Of a stretch of DNA of 64,000 bases, positions 10,319-18,175 are shown in pieces; within the stretch, counting starts at the first letter, position 1, and each line of letters begins with the position of its first letter. The DNA comes from Nitrospira sp. (GTDB lineage Bacteria > Nitrospirota > Nitrospiria > Nitrospirales > Nitrospiraceae), in NCBI GenBank assembly GCA_029194675.1, contig JARFXP010000001.1:1232501-1296500 (forward strand), given 5' to 3'. The translations under genes were made by a program, and so were the position numbers. Below the pieces are notes generated by a model. It was not told where the DNA came from. It saw nothing but the letters and a program-made list of their open reading frames with translations, and ran no database searches.

Positions 10319-10648
10319 AGCTGCTCCATCCTTCTTATTGGTTGCCTAACTATGTTTAGGCGATCCGCATAAGAGCGGAACCTGTTTATTTCGGTCCGTC
10401 TAACACGCCAGCGAATGTTCTGGAAATAGGAATTGTATCATTAACATTGCAATAGGTTACGACCTATCGACCATGTATGACAAGTTCTTATGCCGATCGG
10501 CTAATATCTTTTCGTGAATGGGTTCATATCCCGTTCAGAAATTGAGTTGGGGGGGTTGGGGTCACCTATGAAAATGGCTGTCAAGGGGCGAACCTGACCG
10601 TCTGCGATCCAGATCTCTGCGCGTCTCAGTGGACGATGCGTCAGTCAC
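10319..10648. other. 330 bases without a recognisable gene
   Basis: No coding frame is supported here. A perfect 6-bp inverted repeat with a six-base loop (GCCTAA at 10344-10349, TTAGGC at 10356-10361) lies upstream of the minus-strand hypothetical gene and might be an operator or a decayed element end. The rest looks like degraded accessory DNA. Confidence 0.4.
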
Positions 10649-10780
10649 CTATACGGGCTCACGGCCCAGGATAAAATGGGACCCGGTCGCGCAATCAAAT
10701 CTCTGGGCCTCCCTCCGGCTCGTGAGGCGGGTCACAAAGGACTTGGATTTGTGAAGATCAATCCCGATATACTGGCTCAC
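10649..10780 (-). pseudogene. N-terminal scrap of an IS110-family transposase
   Basis: From a GTG at 10780 the minus strand encodes VSQYIGIDLHKSKSFVTRLT, the start of an IS110-type DEDD transposase (first catalytic aspartate in GIDLHK). After about 20 residues the sequence departs from the family (REAQRFDCATGSHF) and stops. Only the first tenth of a transposase is left. Confidence 0.65.
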
Positions 10781-10910
10781 GGCTGCACCTCCTGGTTGAG
10801 GGTTGTGCCCTCCCGTCCGCGGGAGTGAGCACTGCTGGAGCATTCGCTCCATGGTCCATCGAGACCGCATTCTACCTCAGCCTCGACGGTGCAGCCGTTT
10901 TCATTTAATT

Positions 10911-10928
10911 AGATCTTGTGTTGTGCAT
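10911..10928 (+). repeat. Copy 2 of the GGGTCAGATCTTG-type motif (partial)
   Basis: AGATCTTGTGTTGTGCAT, matching copy 3 at 11628-11649 apart from one base in the shared part. Copies 2 and 3 are in direct orientation and border the BrnTA module. Confidence 0.55.
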
Positions 10929-10990
10929 ATCCGTTTGACCTGCAAGAAGACGCCAAGCTGATGCTCGCCAGAAGTTTGTCCTGGCAGGGG

Positions 10991-11227
10991 TCAACTTGCC
11001 TTCTTCTGTTCTTCCTTCAATCGCTCGGCGATCCACAGCTTGATCACCGATTGCCTCGTGACGCCAAGGCGACTTGCTTGTGCATCCAGTGATTCGATGA
11101 TCCAACTGGGAAAATCGACGTTCACGCGTCTCTGTTCATGCCCAGGACGGCGCGCCTTGGAGAGAGCAAGATGAGGCGTCACGTCTTTTCCTTCATCAAA
11201 CATCTTCTCGAGATTCTTTGCTTTCAT
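10991..11227 (-). CDS. brnA: BrnA-family antitoxin
   Basis: 78 residues with a ribbon-helix-helix type C-terminal half: RRVNVDFPSWIIESLDAQASRLGVTRQSVIKLWIAERL. It follows brnT and overlaps it by 32 bases, the usual brnTA order. The antitoxin binds BrnT and represses the shared promoter in characterised systems. The module is bordered by two direct copies of the GATCTTGT-type motif, which suggests it travelled as a unit. Confidence 0.85.
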   Translation of the reverse strand: MKAKNLEKMFDEGKDVTPHLALSKARRPGHEQRRVNVDFPSWIIESLDAQASRLGVTRQSVIKLWIAERLKEEQKKAS

Positions 11228-11480
11228 AGTAGAGTTCTCTTTCTTCCTTTCTGGCTCTTCGCACCGAAATCAACCGGATGCATCCCTTCCGATAGGTGAA
11301 AAAGGCAGACCACAGCTTTTGGTCGAGGGCCGCAATGAGCACATGCCGGGGTTCGTCTTCTGTTCTCGCTGGGATTTCGAGCCGGTCCTCATCTTCCCAC
11401 AATTGTTGCGCCTCGACAAAATCGATCTCATGTTTCTCATGGTTCGCCTTGCTCTTCGCGGCATCGAACTCGAAATCCAT
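11196..11480 (-). CDS. brnT: BrnT-family ribonuclease toxin
   Basis: 94 residues with the BrnT signature: FEFDAAKSKANHEKHEIDFVEA at the start, then RHVLIAALDQKLWSAFFTYR and the C-terminal LISVRRARKEEREL. BrnT is a RelE-fold ribonuclease that blocks translation; the family arginines and tyrosine near the C-terminus are present. Length is normal, so the toxin is probably active. It is first in a two-gene operon with brnA. Confidence 0.9.
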   Translation of the reverse strand: MDFEFDAAKSKANHEKHEIDFVEAQQLWEDEDRLEIPARTEDEPRHVLIAALDQKLWSAFFTYRKGCIRLISVRRARKEERELYYESKESREDV

Positions 11481-11627
11481 TCTGGTATAGAAAGTATACC
11501 AATGGAGAGCCGTTCGTCAATCCAGGAGGATTCGGCGCTCAACCCGCGCAATCGGATTCCGTTTCCATCCCGAGAGGACACTGCGTTGCGCGAGCGGCGG
11601 GGTGAATCGAGCAAGAGTCGAACTCAG

Positions 11628-11649
11628 GGTCAGATCTTGTATTGTGCAT
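11628..11649 (+). repeat. Copy 3 of the GGGTCAGATCTTG-type motif
   Basis: GGTCAGATCTTGTATTGTGC followed by AT. Direct orientation with copy 2, inverted relative to copy 1. It lies about 150 bases upstream of the brnT start. Confidence 0.6.
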
Positions 11650-11754
11650 CCGTCTCTGCGTGAAACTGATTGATCCCACGACCACTCAGGCGGTTCGTCG
11701 TGACCGTCCCAGCTTCCCTCCCTTTGGATCGGAGAGTCTACCCGTGGTGGCTAG

Positions 11755-11890
11755 CTAGGCCGGCGCCATTGCGGTTTTGAGGCATCGAACGAACTGGCGA
11801 CGCGCCGGATCATGGCGGGATCCTGTTGGTGGGATGCGATGCGTTTGACGATGGCGCTGCTGACGATCACCCCGTCAGCCATTCTCGCAC
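11755..11890 (-). pseudogene. Duplicated and decayed 3' end of trpA
   Basis: The minus strand encodes [20 protein letters not shown] and, after a one-base frame change, RVASFVRCLKTAMAPA and a stop. The intact trpA ends [20 protein letters not shown] and, later, AAMVPA with a stop. About 130 bases align with roughly 80-85% identity by eye, ending at the equivalent stop codon. It lies some 420 bases beyond the real trpA stop, in the same orientation, with an XRE gene between. The divergence argues for an imported or old copy rather than a fresh tandem duplication. Confidence 0.8.
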
Positions 11891-11974
11891 ATGATGGTGT
11901 CCCGTTGCCCTGCGAAGGGAGCAGCCACAGTATGTCCGTGAATGGCGGATTGAGACCGCAGCGCTGCGCAGAAG

Positions 11975-12244
11975 TTAGGCAGCGGATTGTTTGGTCACGT
12001 CCCAGCCGGGAAATACCAGGACAGCGGGGTGGCATTGCAGGACACGCGCCAAGGTTTTGGCCCGCTCGACGCCCAAATTGATCGTGTCGGTTTCAATGGC
12101 TGAGATGGTGGACTGAGGAATCTTCGTCCTTCGAGCTAACTCGCTCTGCGTGAGCCCCTGAAGTTCACGGATAATCCGAACGGATTCTCCCACCGACACG
12201 GTCACCCGTGTTTTTGCCGGATGAATGTCCTTGCGTCTCATCAT
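11975..12244 (-). CDS. XRE-family antitoxin-like regulator (orphan)
   Basis: 89 residues: KTRVTVSVGESVRIIRELQG leads into a helix-turn-helix (LTQSELARRTKIPQSTISAI) and ends in HPAVLVFPGWDV. Such proteins are usually the antitoxin of a HigB/RelE-type pair. No toxin gene fits in the 68 bases before trpA or in the DNA downstream, so it is an orphan. It lies between the intact trpA and the decayed copy of the trpA 3' end, which suggests it was part of inserted DNA. Confidence 0.75.
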   Translation of the reverse strand: MMRRKDIHPAKTRVTVSVGESVRIIRELQGLTQSELARRTKIPQSTISAIETDTINLGVERAKTLARVLQCHPAVLVFPGWDVTKQSAA

Positions 12245-12312
12245 TGCCTCCGATAATCGTGCGCGTCAGGTCCATGATTATCACTTGACCACGTATGTGG
12301 CCGAGCGGCTGG

Positions 12313-13116
12313 TTAGGCCGGCACCATCGCGGCCTTGAGCGATCGCACAAACTCGGCGACGTGTCCGATCATCGCAGGATCCTGCTGGTGAGACGCGATG
12401 CGTTTCACGATGGCGCTGCCGACAATCACTCCATCCGCCACCTTTGACACCCTCGCTGCATCTTCAGGAGTCGCCACGCCAAACCCCACGGCGACAGGGG
12501 TAGCGGAGACTTTCTTCAGCTTTGCAACATTGTGCTGGACATCCTCAACGTTGCTGAGTTTCGCTCCAGTGATGCCCGTCAGTGAGACATAGTAGACAAA
12601 TCCGTGCGACTCTTTCGTCACAAGTTTTCGCCGATCAGTCGTGCTGGTCGGCGCGAGCAGGAAGATCAGCGAGAGTCCGGCTGCATCCGCCGGCGCCTTG
12701 AGCGGCCCCGCTTCGTCCGGCGGCATATCGGGCACGATCAACCCATCCACTCCAGCGGCCTTCGCAGCGTGGCAAAATTCTTCACAGCCCATGGCGTGGA
12801 TGGAATTGTAGTACAGCATCAGGATGATCGGGATATTCGTCCGCTGCCTCAGCGATGTGATGGAAGCCAGGATTTTCCGGAGAGACGTGCCGTTCCGCAA
12901 CGCCCGCTCCGCAGCCTGCTGAATCACCGGTCCGTCCGCGATGGGATCCGAGAAGGGCACACCCAACTCGATGATATCGGCGCCCGCCTGTTCCAACGCC
13001 AACACCAGTTGTTCTGTTTCAGCCAGCCCGGGATCTCCCGCCATCAGGTAGGCAATGAGGGCCTTCTGTCTATTCTTACGCAGGCCTTCGAAGGTGGTTT
13101 CCAGTCGTCCGCTCAC
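12313..13116 (-). CDS. trpA: Tryptophan synthase alpha subunit
   Basis: Cleaves indole-3-glycerol phosphate to indole and glyceraldehyde-3-phosphate and channels indole to TrpB. 267 residues, a TIM barrel of normal length. Catalytic residues are E50 in [13 protein letters not shown] and D61 in [10 protein letters not shown]; the phosphate-binding [10 protein letters not shown] and [12 protein letters not shown] loops are present. The start overlaps the trpB stop by four bases (ATGA). It is the last gene of the minus-strand trpG-D-C-F-B-A cluster. A second, decayed copy of its 3' end lies downstream. Confidence 0.96.
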   Translation of the reverse strand: MSGRLETTFEGLRKNRQKALIAYLMAGDPGLAETEQLVLALEQAGADIIELGVPFSDPIADGPVIQQAAERALRNGTSLRKILASITSLRQRTNIPIILMLYYNSIHAMGCEEFCHAAKAAGVDGLIVPDMPPDEAGPLKAPADAAGLSLIFLLAPTSTTDRRKLVTKESHGFVYYVSLTGITGAKLSNVEDVQHNVAKLKKVSATPVAVGFGVATPEDAARVSKVADGVIVGSAIVKRIASHQQDPAMIGHVAEFVRSLKAAMVPA

Positions 13117-14306
13117 AATGACACGCCTCGCACTCTTGCCACTTGTTGCACATCCTTGTCACCACGACCAGAAAGGTTGGCGATGATGAGCTGCGATTTC
13201 TTGAGCTTGGGCGCCAGCTTGACGACGTGCGCAATCGCATGGGCACTCTCGAGCGCGGGAACGATGCCTTCTTCACGTGCGAGGATATCAAAAGCCGCCA
13301 GCGCCTCGCTGTCTGTCGCATAGGTGTAGTCGATGCGGCCTTGATCATGGTAGAGACTATGTTCCGGACCCACAGCCGCGTAATCCAGACCGGCCGACAC
13401 CGAATGAGTCAGGTTGATCTGTCCGTTTTCATCCTGAAGCAGGTAGGTCATGGTGCCTTGCAAGACACCTGGCTTGCCGCCTGAAAATCGAGCCGCATGT
13501 TTTCCACTCTCAACCCCAAGACCTCCGGCTTCCACGCCGATCATCTTGACCTTGGGATCGCGGAGGAATGCATGGAAAAGACCGATCGAATTGCTTCCTC
13601 CCCCGACACAGGCCACGAGATAATCCGGTAATCGCTTCTCAACAGAAAGAATTTGTTTCCGAGCTTCCCGTCCGATGATGGCCTGAAAATCACGGATCAT
13701 CATGGGATAGGGATGGGCTCCCAGGACCGATCCCAGCACATAGTGCGTGGTTTGCACGTTGGTCGTCCAGTCGCGCATGGCCTCGCTGATGGCATCCTTT
13801 AGGGTGCGGCTGCCGGCATCGACGCCGGTTACCGTCGCACCCAACAGACGCATGCGAAAGACATTCAGCGCCTGCCGCTGCATATCTTCCGTACCCATGT
13901 AGATTTCGCATTCCAGGCCAAACATCGCAGCTGCCGTGGCAGTGGCAACACCGTGCTGACCAGCTCCCGTCTCGGCAATGATCCGTTTCTTCTTCATACG
14001 GAGGGCAAGCAGAACTTGCCCGATTGCGTTGTTGATCTTGTGCGCACCGGTATGGCAAAGGTCTTCCCGCTTCAGATAGATCTTGGCGCCACCCAACTTC
14101 TTGGTCAGCCGATCGGCACGATACAAACTCGTGGGCCGTCCTACATATTGTTTGAGGTAGTAGGCGAGATCCGTTTGAAATCGGCGGTCTCTTTTTGCCT
14201 TGGCATACGCTTCTTCCAACTCCAAAAGCGCCGGCATGAGGGTCTCTGGTACATACCGGCCACCATAGGACCCGAATCGGCCATGACTGTCTGGAAGCAT
14301 CGGCAT
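13113..14306 (-). CDS. trpB: Tryptophan synthase beta subunit
   Basis: PLP enzyme joining indole and serine to tryptophan; forms an alpha2-beta2 complex with TrpA. 397 residues. The PLP lysine is K90 in [14 protein letters not shown], the phosphate-binding loop is [10 protein letters not shown], and the N-terminal [17 protein letters not shown] is typical of TrpB1. trpF lies 47 bases upstream and trpA overlaps its end. No lesion is visible. Confidence 0.96.
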   Translation of the reverse strand: MPMLPDSHGRFGSYGGRYVPETLMPALLELEEAYAKAKRDRRFQTDLAYYLKQYVGRPTSLYRADRLTKKLGGAKIYLKREDLCHTGAHKINNAIGQVLLALRMKKKRIIAETGAGQHGVATATAAAMFGLECEIYMGTEDMQRQALNVFRMRLLGATVTGVDAGSRTLKDAISEAMRDWTTNVQTTHYVLGSVLGAHPYPMMIRDFQAIIGREARKQILSVEKRLPDYLVACVGGGSNSIGLFHAFLRDPKVKMIGVEAGGLGVESGKHAARFSGGKPGVLQGTMTYLLQDENGQINLTHSVSAGLDYAAVGPEHSLYHDQGRIDYTYATDSEALAAFDILAREEGIVPALESAHAIAHVVKLAPKLKKSQLIIANLSGRGDKDVQQVARVRGVSL

Positions 14307-14353
14307 CTAATCAACCTCTCCGCAATGGATCTTCGTGAGTATAGCGATGGCGA

Positions 14354-14980
14354 TCAGACGGACACAAGTCTGGCCGCTTCCATAAAGGCCTTAAGCTTAT
14401 GGTGATCCTTCCTGCCCGGACTCTGTTCCACTCCACTGCTGACATCGACTCCATAGGGGCGCACCACTCGGATCGCTTCTGCCACGTTTGCCGGATTCAA
14501 ACCACCAGCCAGAATAACTGGAGCAGATCGAGCCGCTTCCTCGGCTAACGTCCAATCGACCGTTTGTCCCGTGCCTCCATATGCCTGGTCTGAAAAGGCA
14601 TCGATGAGAACCCCCCGCACGTTCGCACGCCCTTGGAATTCAGCCAAGGCGAGAAAGGTACCGCGGTCCTTCAGCCGAATAGCTTTGAGAACCGGGCGGC
14701 CCAGGTTCTGACAATACAGAGCTGATTCATCTCCATGGAGTTGAGCCAAGACAAAGCCACATTCATCCATGAGTGCTCGAACCCTCTCCGCCTCTTCATT
14801 GACGAACACCCCGACCGACAGCACAAAAGGCGGAAGACCGGCTATTATAGCTCTCGCCACCGCCGGCTCTACCCAACGTGGGCTTTTGCGGTACATGACA
14901 AAACCCAAGGCATCCGCGCCGGCCCTTACCGCAACGTTCGCGTCTTCTCCATTGGTAATGCCGCAGATCTTGATCTTCAT
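14354..14980 (-). CDS. trpF: Phosphoribosylanthranilate isomerase
   Basis: Converts phosphoribosylanthranilate to CdRP, the third pathway step. About 208 residues from MKIKICGITNGEDA; the general-base cysteine is in KICGIT and the acid aspartate in VLIDAFS. GYGGTGQTVDW-like and GGLNPANVAEA phosphate loops and PYGVDVSSGVE complete the family pattern. I chose the ATG at 14980 over the longer frame because KIKICG is the conserved N-terminus. It stands 10 bases after the trpC stop. Confidence 0.95.
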   Translation of the reverse strand: MKIKICGITNGEDANVAVRAGADALGFVMYRKSPRWVEPAVARAIIAGLPPFVLSVGVFVNEEAERVRALMDECGFVLAQLHGDESALYCQNLGRPVLKAIRLKDRGTFLALAEFQGRANVRGVLIDAFSDQAYGGTGQTVDWTLAEEAARSAPVILAGGLNPANVAEAIRVVRPYGVDVSSGVEQSPGRKDHHKLKAFMEAARLVSV

Positions 14981-14990
14981 GCCGAACGAT

Positions 14991-15818
14991 TTAGGCGACC
15001 CCCTCCCCGCGTGCAGCAAGGCCGAGTAACTCTCGGATTTTGTCCGCTGTGTGCTCGGCGCGAATGAGCGACTCTCCGATCAACATGGCGTGCACGCCGG
15101 CTTCGGTCAGTTTTGTCACGGCATCGCGATCGTGAATTCCGCTTTCACTGATGATCAGCTTGTCGGAAGGAATTCTTTTCGCCAACCGGAAGGTCACATT
15201 GAGGTCGGTCGTGAACGTGTTCAGATCCCGATTGTTGATCCCGATCATCCTCGCAGTGGGAATCCACTCCAGGACCGTGTCCAACTCCCGTTCATGATGG
15301 GTTTCGAACAGGCTGTCCATGCCGAGTTCGGTGGCCAACGCATGGAAGTCCATCAGTTGTCGACGCTCCAACGCCGCCACAATCAGCAACACGGCATCGG
15401 CTCCGTGGGCTCGTGCTTCATAGAACTGCACGTCACCGACCATGAATTCCTTATTGAGCGCCGGGATCGGGAGTGCGCGCTTGATCTCTTCAAGGTACGG
15501 AAGGTCGCCTTGGAAGAATTCCTGGTCGGTCAAGACGGAAACGGCCGACGCGCCCTGCTCATGGTATGTACGGGCAAGCCCTAGATAATCGAACTGTTCC
15601 GAAAACTCCTCTCGCAAAAGCCCAAGGCTCGGCGACGCTTTCTTGATTTCCGCGATCAAGGCCGGACTGGTGGGGGGCTTTGTTGCATTCAAGGTGACGG
15701 CAAACCCAAGAGCCGGCGGGGCATCCCGGATCTTCGCCTTGAGTTCGGCCAGATAGGAACGGCTCTGTTTGTGTCTGAGTTCAGCTCGCTTGTGCTCAAG
15801 GATGCGATCGAGAATCAT
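14991..15818 (-). CDS. trpC: Indole-3-glycerol phosphate synthase
   Basis: Ring closure of CdRP to indole-3-glycerol phosphate. 275 residues, stand-alone (not fused to TrpF). Typical segments are ILDRILEHKRAEL, LIAEIKKASPSLG with the catalytic lysine, VLTDQEFFQGDLPYL, LLIVAAL, IGINNRDLNTFTTDL and ISESGI. Its start lies seven bases after the trpD stop, so tight co-translation is expected. Confidence 0.96.
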   Translation of the reverse strand: MILDRILEHKRAELRHKQSRSYLAELKAKIRDAPPALGFAVTLNATKPPTSPALIAEIKKASPSLGLLREEFSEQFDYLGLARTYHEQGASAVSVLTDQEFFQGDLPYLEEIKRALPIPALNKEFMVGDVQFYEARAHGADAVLLIVAALERRQLMDFHALATELGMDSLFETHHERELDTVLEWIPTARMIGINNRDLNTFTTDLNVTFRLAKRIPSDKLIISESGIHDRDAVTKLTEAGVHAMLIGESLIRAEHTADKIRELLGLAARGEGVA

Positions 15819-15825
15819 GAGTCAG

Positions 15826-16839
15826 TCATGCTTTCTTGGTAAAGGCAATGAGCCGATCCAGCTTCTCTGCTCCGGCACCCGAGTCGATCGTCTGCTGCGC
15901 AAGACGGAATCCATCCTTGAGAGTTTTCGCTTTTTGGCCGACGACCATCGCGGGCGCGGCATTCAAACACACGATGTCCCGTCTCGGCCCCTTCCGGCCC
16001 TGGAGAACTTCCTTCGTCATCCGTGCGTTTTCCTCCGGCGAGCCGCCGACGAATTCTTTTCGCGCCGTACGCCGGATCTCGAACTCCTCCGGCGCGATAA
16101 AATAGCCTGATACGACACCACCTTTACCCTCGGAAACTTTCGTCCGATCCGACAAGGTGACCTCATCCAGTCCATCCAGACCGTGAATCACGAAGCAATG
16201 TTGCGAGCCTAGTTCCAAGAGAACACGCCCGAGGATATCCGTCCATTTCGCATCATAGACTCCCAGCACTTGATGCATGGCGCCTGCCGGATTCGCCAGC
16301 GGGCCAAGCACATTCAGAAGGGTCCTGATTCCCATCTCCTGTCGGACCCCGGCACACTGTTTCATGGCACCGTGATAGAGCGGCGCAAACAAAAACCCGA
16401 TACCGACTTCGTCGATACAATCGGCCACGCGGCCCGGCTCGAGGTCGATCTTCACGCCGAGCATGCTCAGAACATCCGCGCTGCCGGATCGAGACGAAAC
16501 GGAGCGATTGCCGTGTTTAGCCACGGTAATGCCGGCCCCTGCGACCACGAATGCCGCGGTCGTGGAGATATTAAACGTCTCGGCCCCATCCCCGCCCGTT
16601 CCGCAGGTATCGACAACGATCGACGACCCGACCCTGATTCGGGTCGCTCGTGATCGCATGGCGTTGACCGAACCGACGACTTCAGCGACTGTTTCACCTT
16701 TTTGCCTGAGTCCCATGAGATAGGCGGCCATCTGAGCCGAGGTTGCAGCCCCATCCATGATTTCCAGCATGACCGTCTCGGCCTCTCGGGCAGAAAGGTC
16801 GGTTCGGTCGGCCAATTTGGCAAGCGCGTCTTTGATCAT
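15826..16839 (-). CDS. trpD: Anthranilate phosphoribosyltransferase
   Basis: Transfers the phosphoribosyl group from PRPP to anthranilate. About 337 residues from MIKDALAKLADRTDLSAREAE; the PRPP loop DTCGTGGDG, the KHGNRSVSSRSGSADVL anthranilate site and NVLGPLANPA are all present. The frame extends 13 codons further upstream to an ATG at 16878, but that ATG lies inside the left arm of a palindromic repeat, so I prefer the ATG at 16839, which is the family's usual start. The repeat separates it from trpG. Confidence 0.95.
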   Translation of the reverse strand: MIKDALAKLADRTDLSAREAETVMLEIMDGAATSAQMAAYLMGLRQKGETVAEVVGSVNAMRSRATRIRVGSSIVVDTCGTGGDGAETFNISTTAAFVVAGAGITVAKHGNRSVSSRSGSADVLSMLGVKIDLEPGRVADCIDEVGIGFLFAPLYHGAMKQCAGVRQEMGIRTLLNVLGPLANPAGAMHQVLGVYDAKWTDILGRVLLELGSQHCFVIHGLDGLDEVTLSDRTKVSEGKGGVVSGYFIAPEEFEIRRTARKEFVGGSPEENARMTKEVLQGRKGPRRDIVCLNAAPAMVVGQKAKTLKDGFRLAQQTIDSGAGAEKLDRLIAFTKKA

Positions 16840-16866
16840 GAGGCTCTCAGCAAAGTAGACCTCTTG

Positions 16867-16988
16867 CAGAATGCTCAAAAAGGCCGTCCGGCAAGGCCGC
16901 AGCGAGTGAGGCGGTGAGGCGTACCCTTCGGTACGTTGAGCCTCTGAGCGAGGCGAGAACGCCGCTGGCGGACTTTTTCAGCATTCTG
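16867..16988. repeat. 122-bp palindromic repeat between trpG and trpD
   Basis: Outer arms CAGAATGCTCAAAAAGGCCG (from 16867) and its near reverse complement ending at 16988 frame an inner hairpin, AGGCGTACC / GGTACGTTGAGCCT, around 16919-16945. The right arm ends exactly one base before the trpG stop codon. From memory this matches a repeat family (GCTGAAAAAGTCCGCCAGCG...) that is very abundant in Nitrospira genomes. Within the operon it could form a strong RNA hairpin that lowers read-through to trpD. Confidence 0.85.
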
Positions 16989-17552
16989 TTAGAGTTTTAA
17001 GAAGTTGCGGAGTAAATCTTTTCCGACGGTCGTCAGAATCGATTCGGGATGGAATTGGACCCCTTCCACAGCAAGTGTTTTATGGCGGAGCCCCATGATC
17101 TCACCCTCGGCGGTCTCGGCGGAAATTTCACAGCAATCCGGAAGATTGACCCGATTCACGATGAGAGAATGATAGCGCGTCGCTTCAAATGGATTGGGTA
17201 ACGATTGGAAGATGGTCTTGCCGTCGTGCTTGATCTGCGACGTCTTTCCATGCATCAAGCGGGGGGCACGGATGACCTCTCCTCCGAAGGCAACGGCCAT
17301 CGACTGATGGCCCAAACAGACGCCGAGAATGGGCAGCTTTCCTCCAAACCGACGGATCGCATCGACTGAAATACCGGCTTCTTTGGGCGTGCACGGTCCC
17401 GGTGAAATCACGAGACGGCTCGGATGCAGCTCCTCGATCTGGTCGAGCGTAATCTTGTCGTTTCGGTAGACTTGCACATCCTCGCCTAATTCTCCGAGAT
17501 ACTGGACAAGGTTGTAGGTGAAGGAGTCGTAGTTATCGATGACGAGCAGCAT
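16989..17552 (-). CDS. trpG: Anthranilate synthase glutamine amidotransferase subunit
   Basis: Supplies ammonia from glutamine to TrpE (and possibly to PabB). 187 residues, class I amidotransferase: nucleophile C79 in GVCLGHQ, H168 and E170 in FHPES, with the oxyanion segment [11 protein letters not shown]. It is the first gene of the minus-strand trp cluster. Its natural partner trpE lies 33 kb upstream in the same orientation. A promoter for the cluster should lie in 17553-17850, but I see no clear one. Confidence 0.94.
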   Translation of the reverse strand: MLLVIDNYDSFTYNLVQYLGELGEDVQVYRNDKITLDQIEELHPSRLVISPGPCTPKEAGISVDAIRRFGGKLPILGVCLGHQSMAVAFGGEVIRAPRLMHGKTSQIKHDGKTIFQSLPNPFEATRYHSLIVNRVNLPDCCEISAETAEGEIMGLRHKTLAVEGVQFHPESILTTVGKDLLRNFLKL

Positions 17553-17854
17553 AATTGGCTAACCTACCCCATAACTGTAGCACGATAGCAGAAATGCAGT
17601 GCCCGCTCCAGTGCTATGACACGGCAAGGTTGCTAAACTGCGGGGCACGCGTTCCATTCCTGTCGGGGCTCCACTTTGCTCACTCGGCTGGTCGTGTCGG
17701 TCGACCCACTGGATGCGGCAATCCCACCTTGCCTCTCTCAAGTCTTGGTTTGCGGACACCCGATTGGAATCGATCAAACCGTCCACCTGCGACCGTTCCG
17801 TGGACAATCGGTGGACATCCACCTACTGGTCAGTCCTCTGAGAACTATCACCGT
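17553..17854. other. 302 bases upstream of trpG without a supported gene
   Basis: A minus-strand open frame of 87 codons is present but has no ribosome site and no recognisable family. The region must hold the promoter now serving trpG-D-C-F-B-A if the cluster is expressed. It is also the left junction of the proposed island. Confidence 0.5.
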
Positions 17855-17931
17855 ATCGGCGTTGCTTCAATTTGCGGAGTACAGCTCTGAAAAGGCTGGT
17901 GTCGACAGTTCGATTCTGTCCCTCGACACCA
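17855..17931 (+). tRNA. tRNA-Phe-like sequence (GAA), 5' half degenerate
   Basis: The 3' half is a textbook tRNA: anticodon stem CAGCT/GGCTG around loop CTGAAAA (anticodon GAA at 17889-17891), a GACAG/CTGTC T-stem with loop TTCGATT, and an acceptor strand CCTCGAC, A, CCA. Total length is 77 bases. The 5' half is poor: the acceptor pairs at five of seven positions, the D-stem pairs only with two G-U pairs, and the D-loop lacks the GG of normal tRNAs. I read it as a tRNA pseudogene or the remains of an attachment site at the island edge rather than a working tRNA. Confidence 0.5.
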
Positions 17932-17953
17932 CATTCCCTTCAAAACAGTACTG

Positions 17954-18086
17954 GCAGGCTGCGGAAAAACCCTCCGTTCATCCTTCGAGAGCCTCAGGAC
18001 GAACGGAGCGGCCATTGAATTTATTGAGGTTTTCCGTTCGTGCTGAGCTTGTCGAAGCACACATATCGAGTTTTTCCGCAACCTGC
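17954..18086. repeat. Palindromic intergenic repeat, 133 bp
   Basis: Outer arms GCAGGCTGCGGAAAAA (17954) and TTTTTCCGCAACCTGC (ending 18086) enclose CCGTTCATCCTTCGAGAGCC and a related CCGTTCGTGCTGAGCTTGTC block. The inner GTGCTGAGCTTGTCGAAGCAC is itself an inverted repeat of a kind widely dispersed between bacterial genes. Probably a REP- or MITE-like element. Confidence 0.75.
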
Positions 18087-18175
18087 TAGACAATAGCCGC
18101 CTCACGCCATTCTTCCCCTCCCCCTGTTTTCAGCATTCTTCAGCGTCCTTTTTGGCCAAATGGTTATCCAACGCT

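Noticed and set aside
17559-17822. An 87-codon minus-strand open frame upstream of trpG
   Set aside because: No ribosome site and no family; the neighbouring frame GTESNCRH is a known false translation of tRNA antisense.
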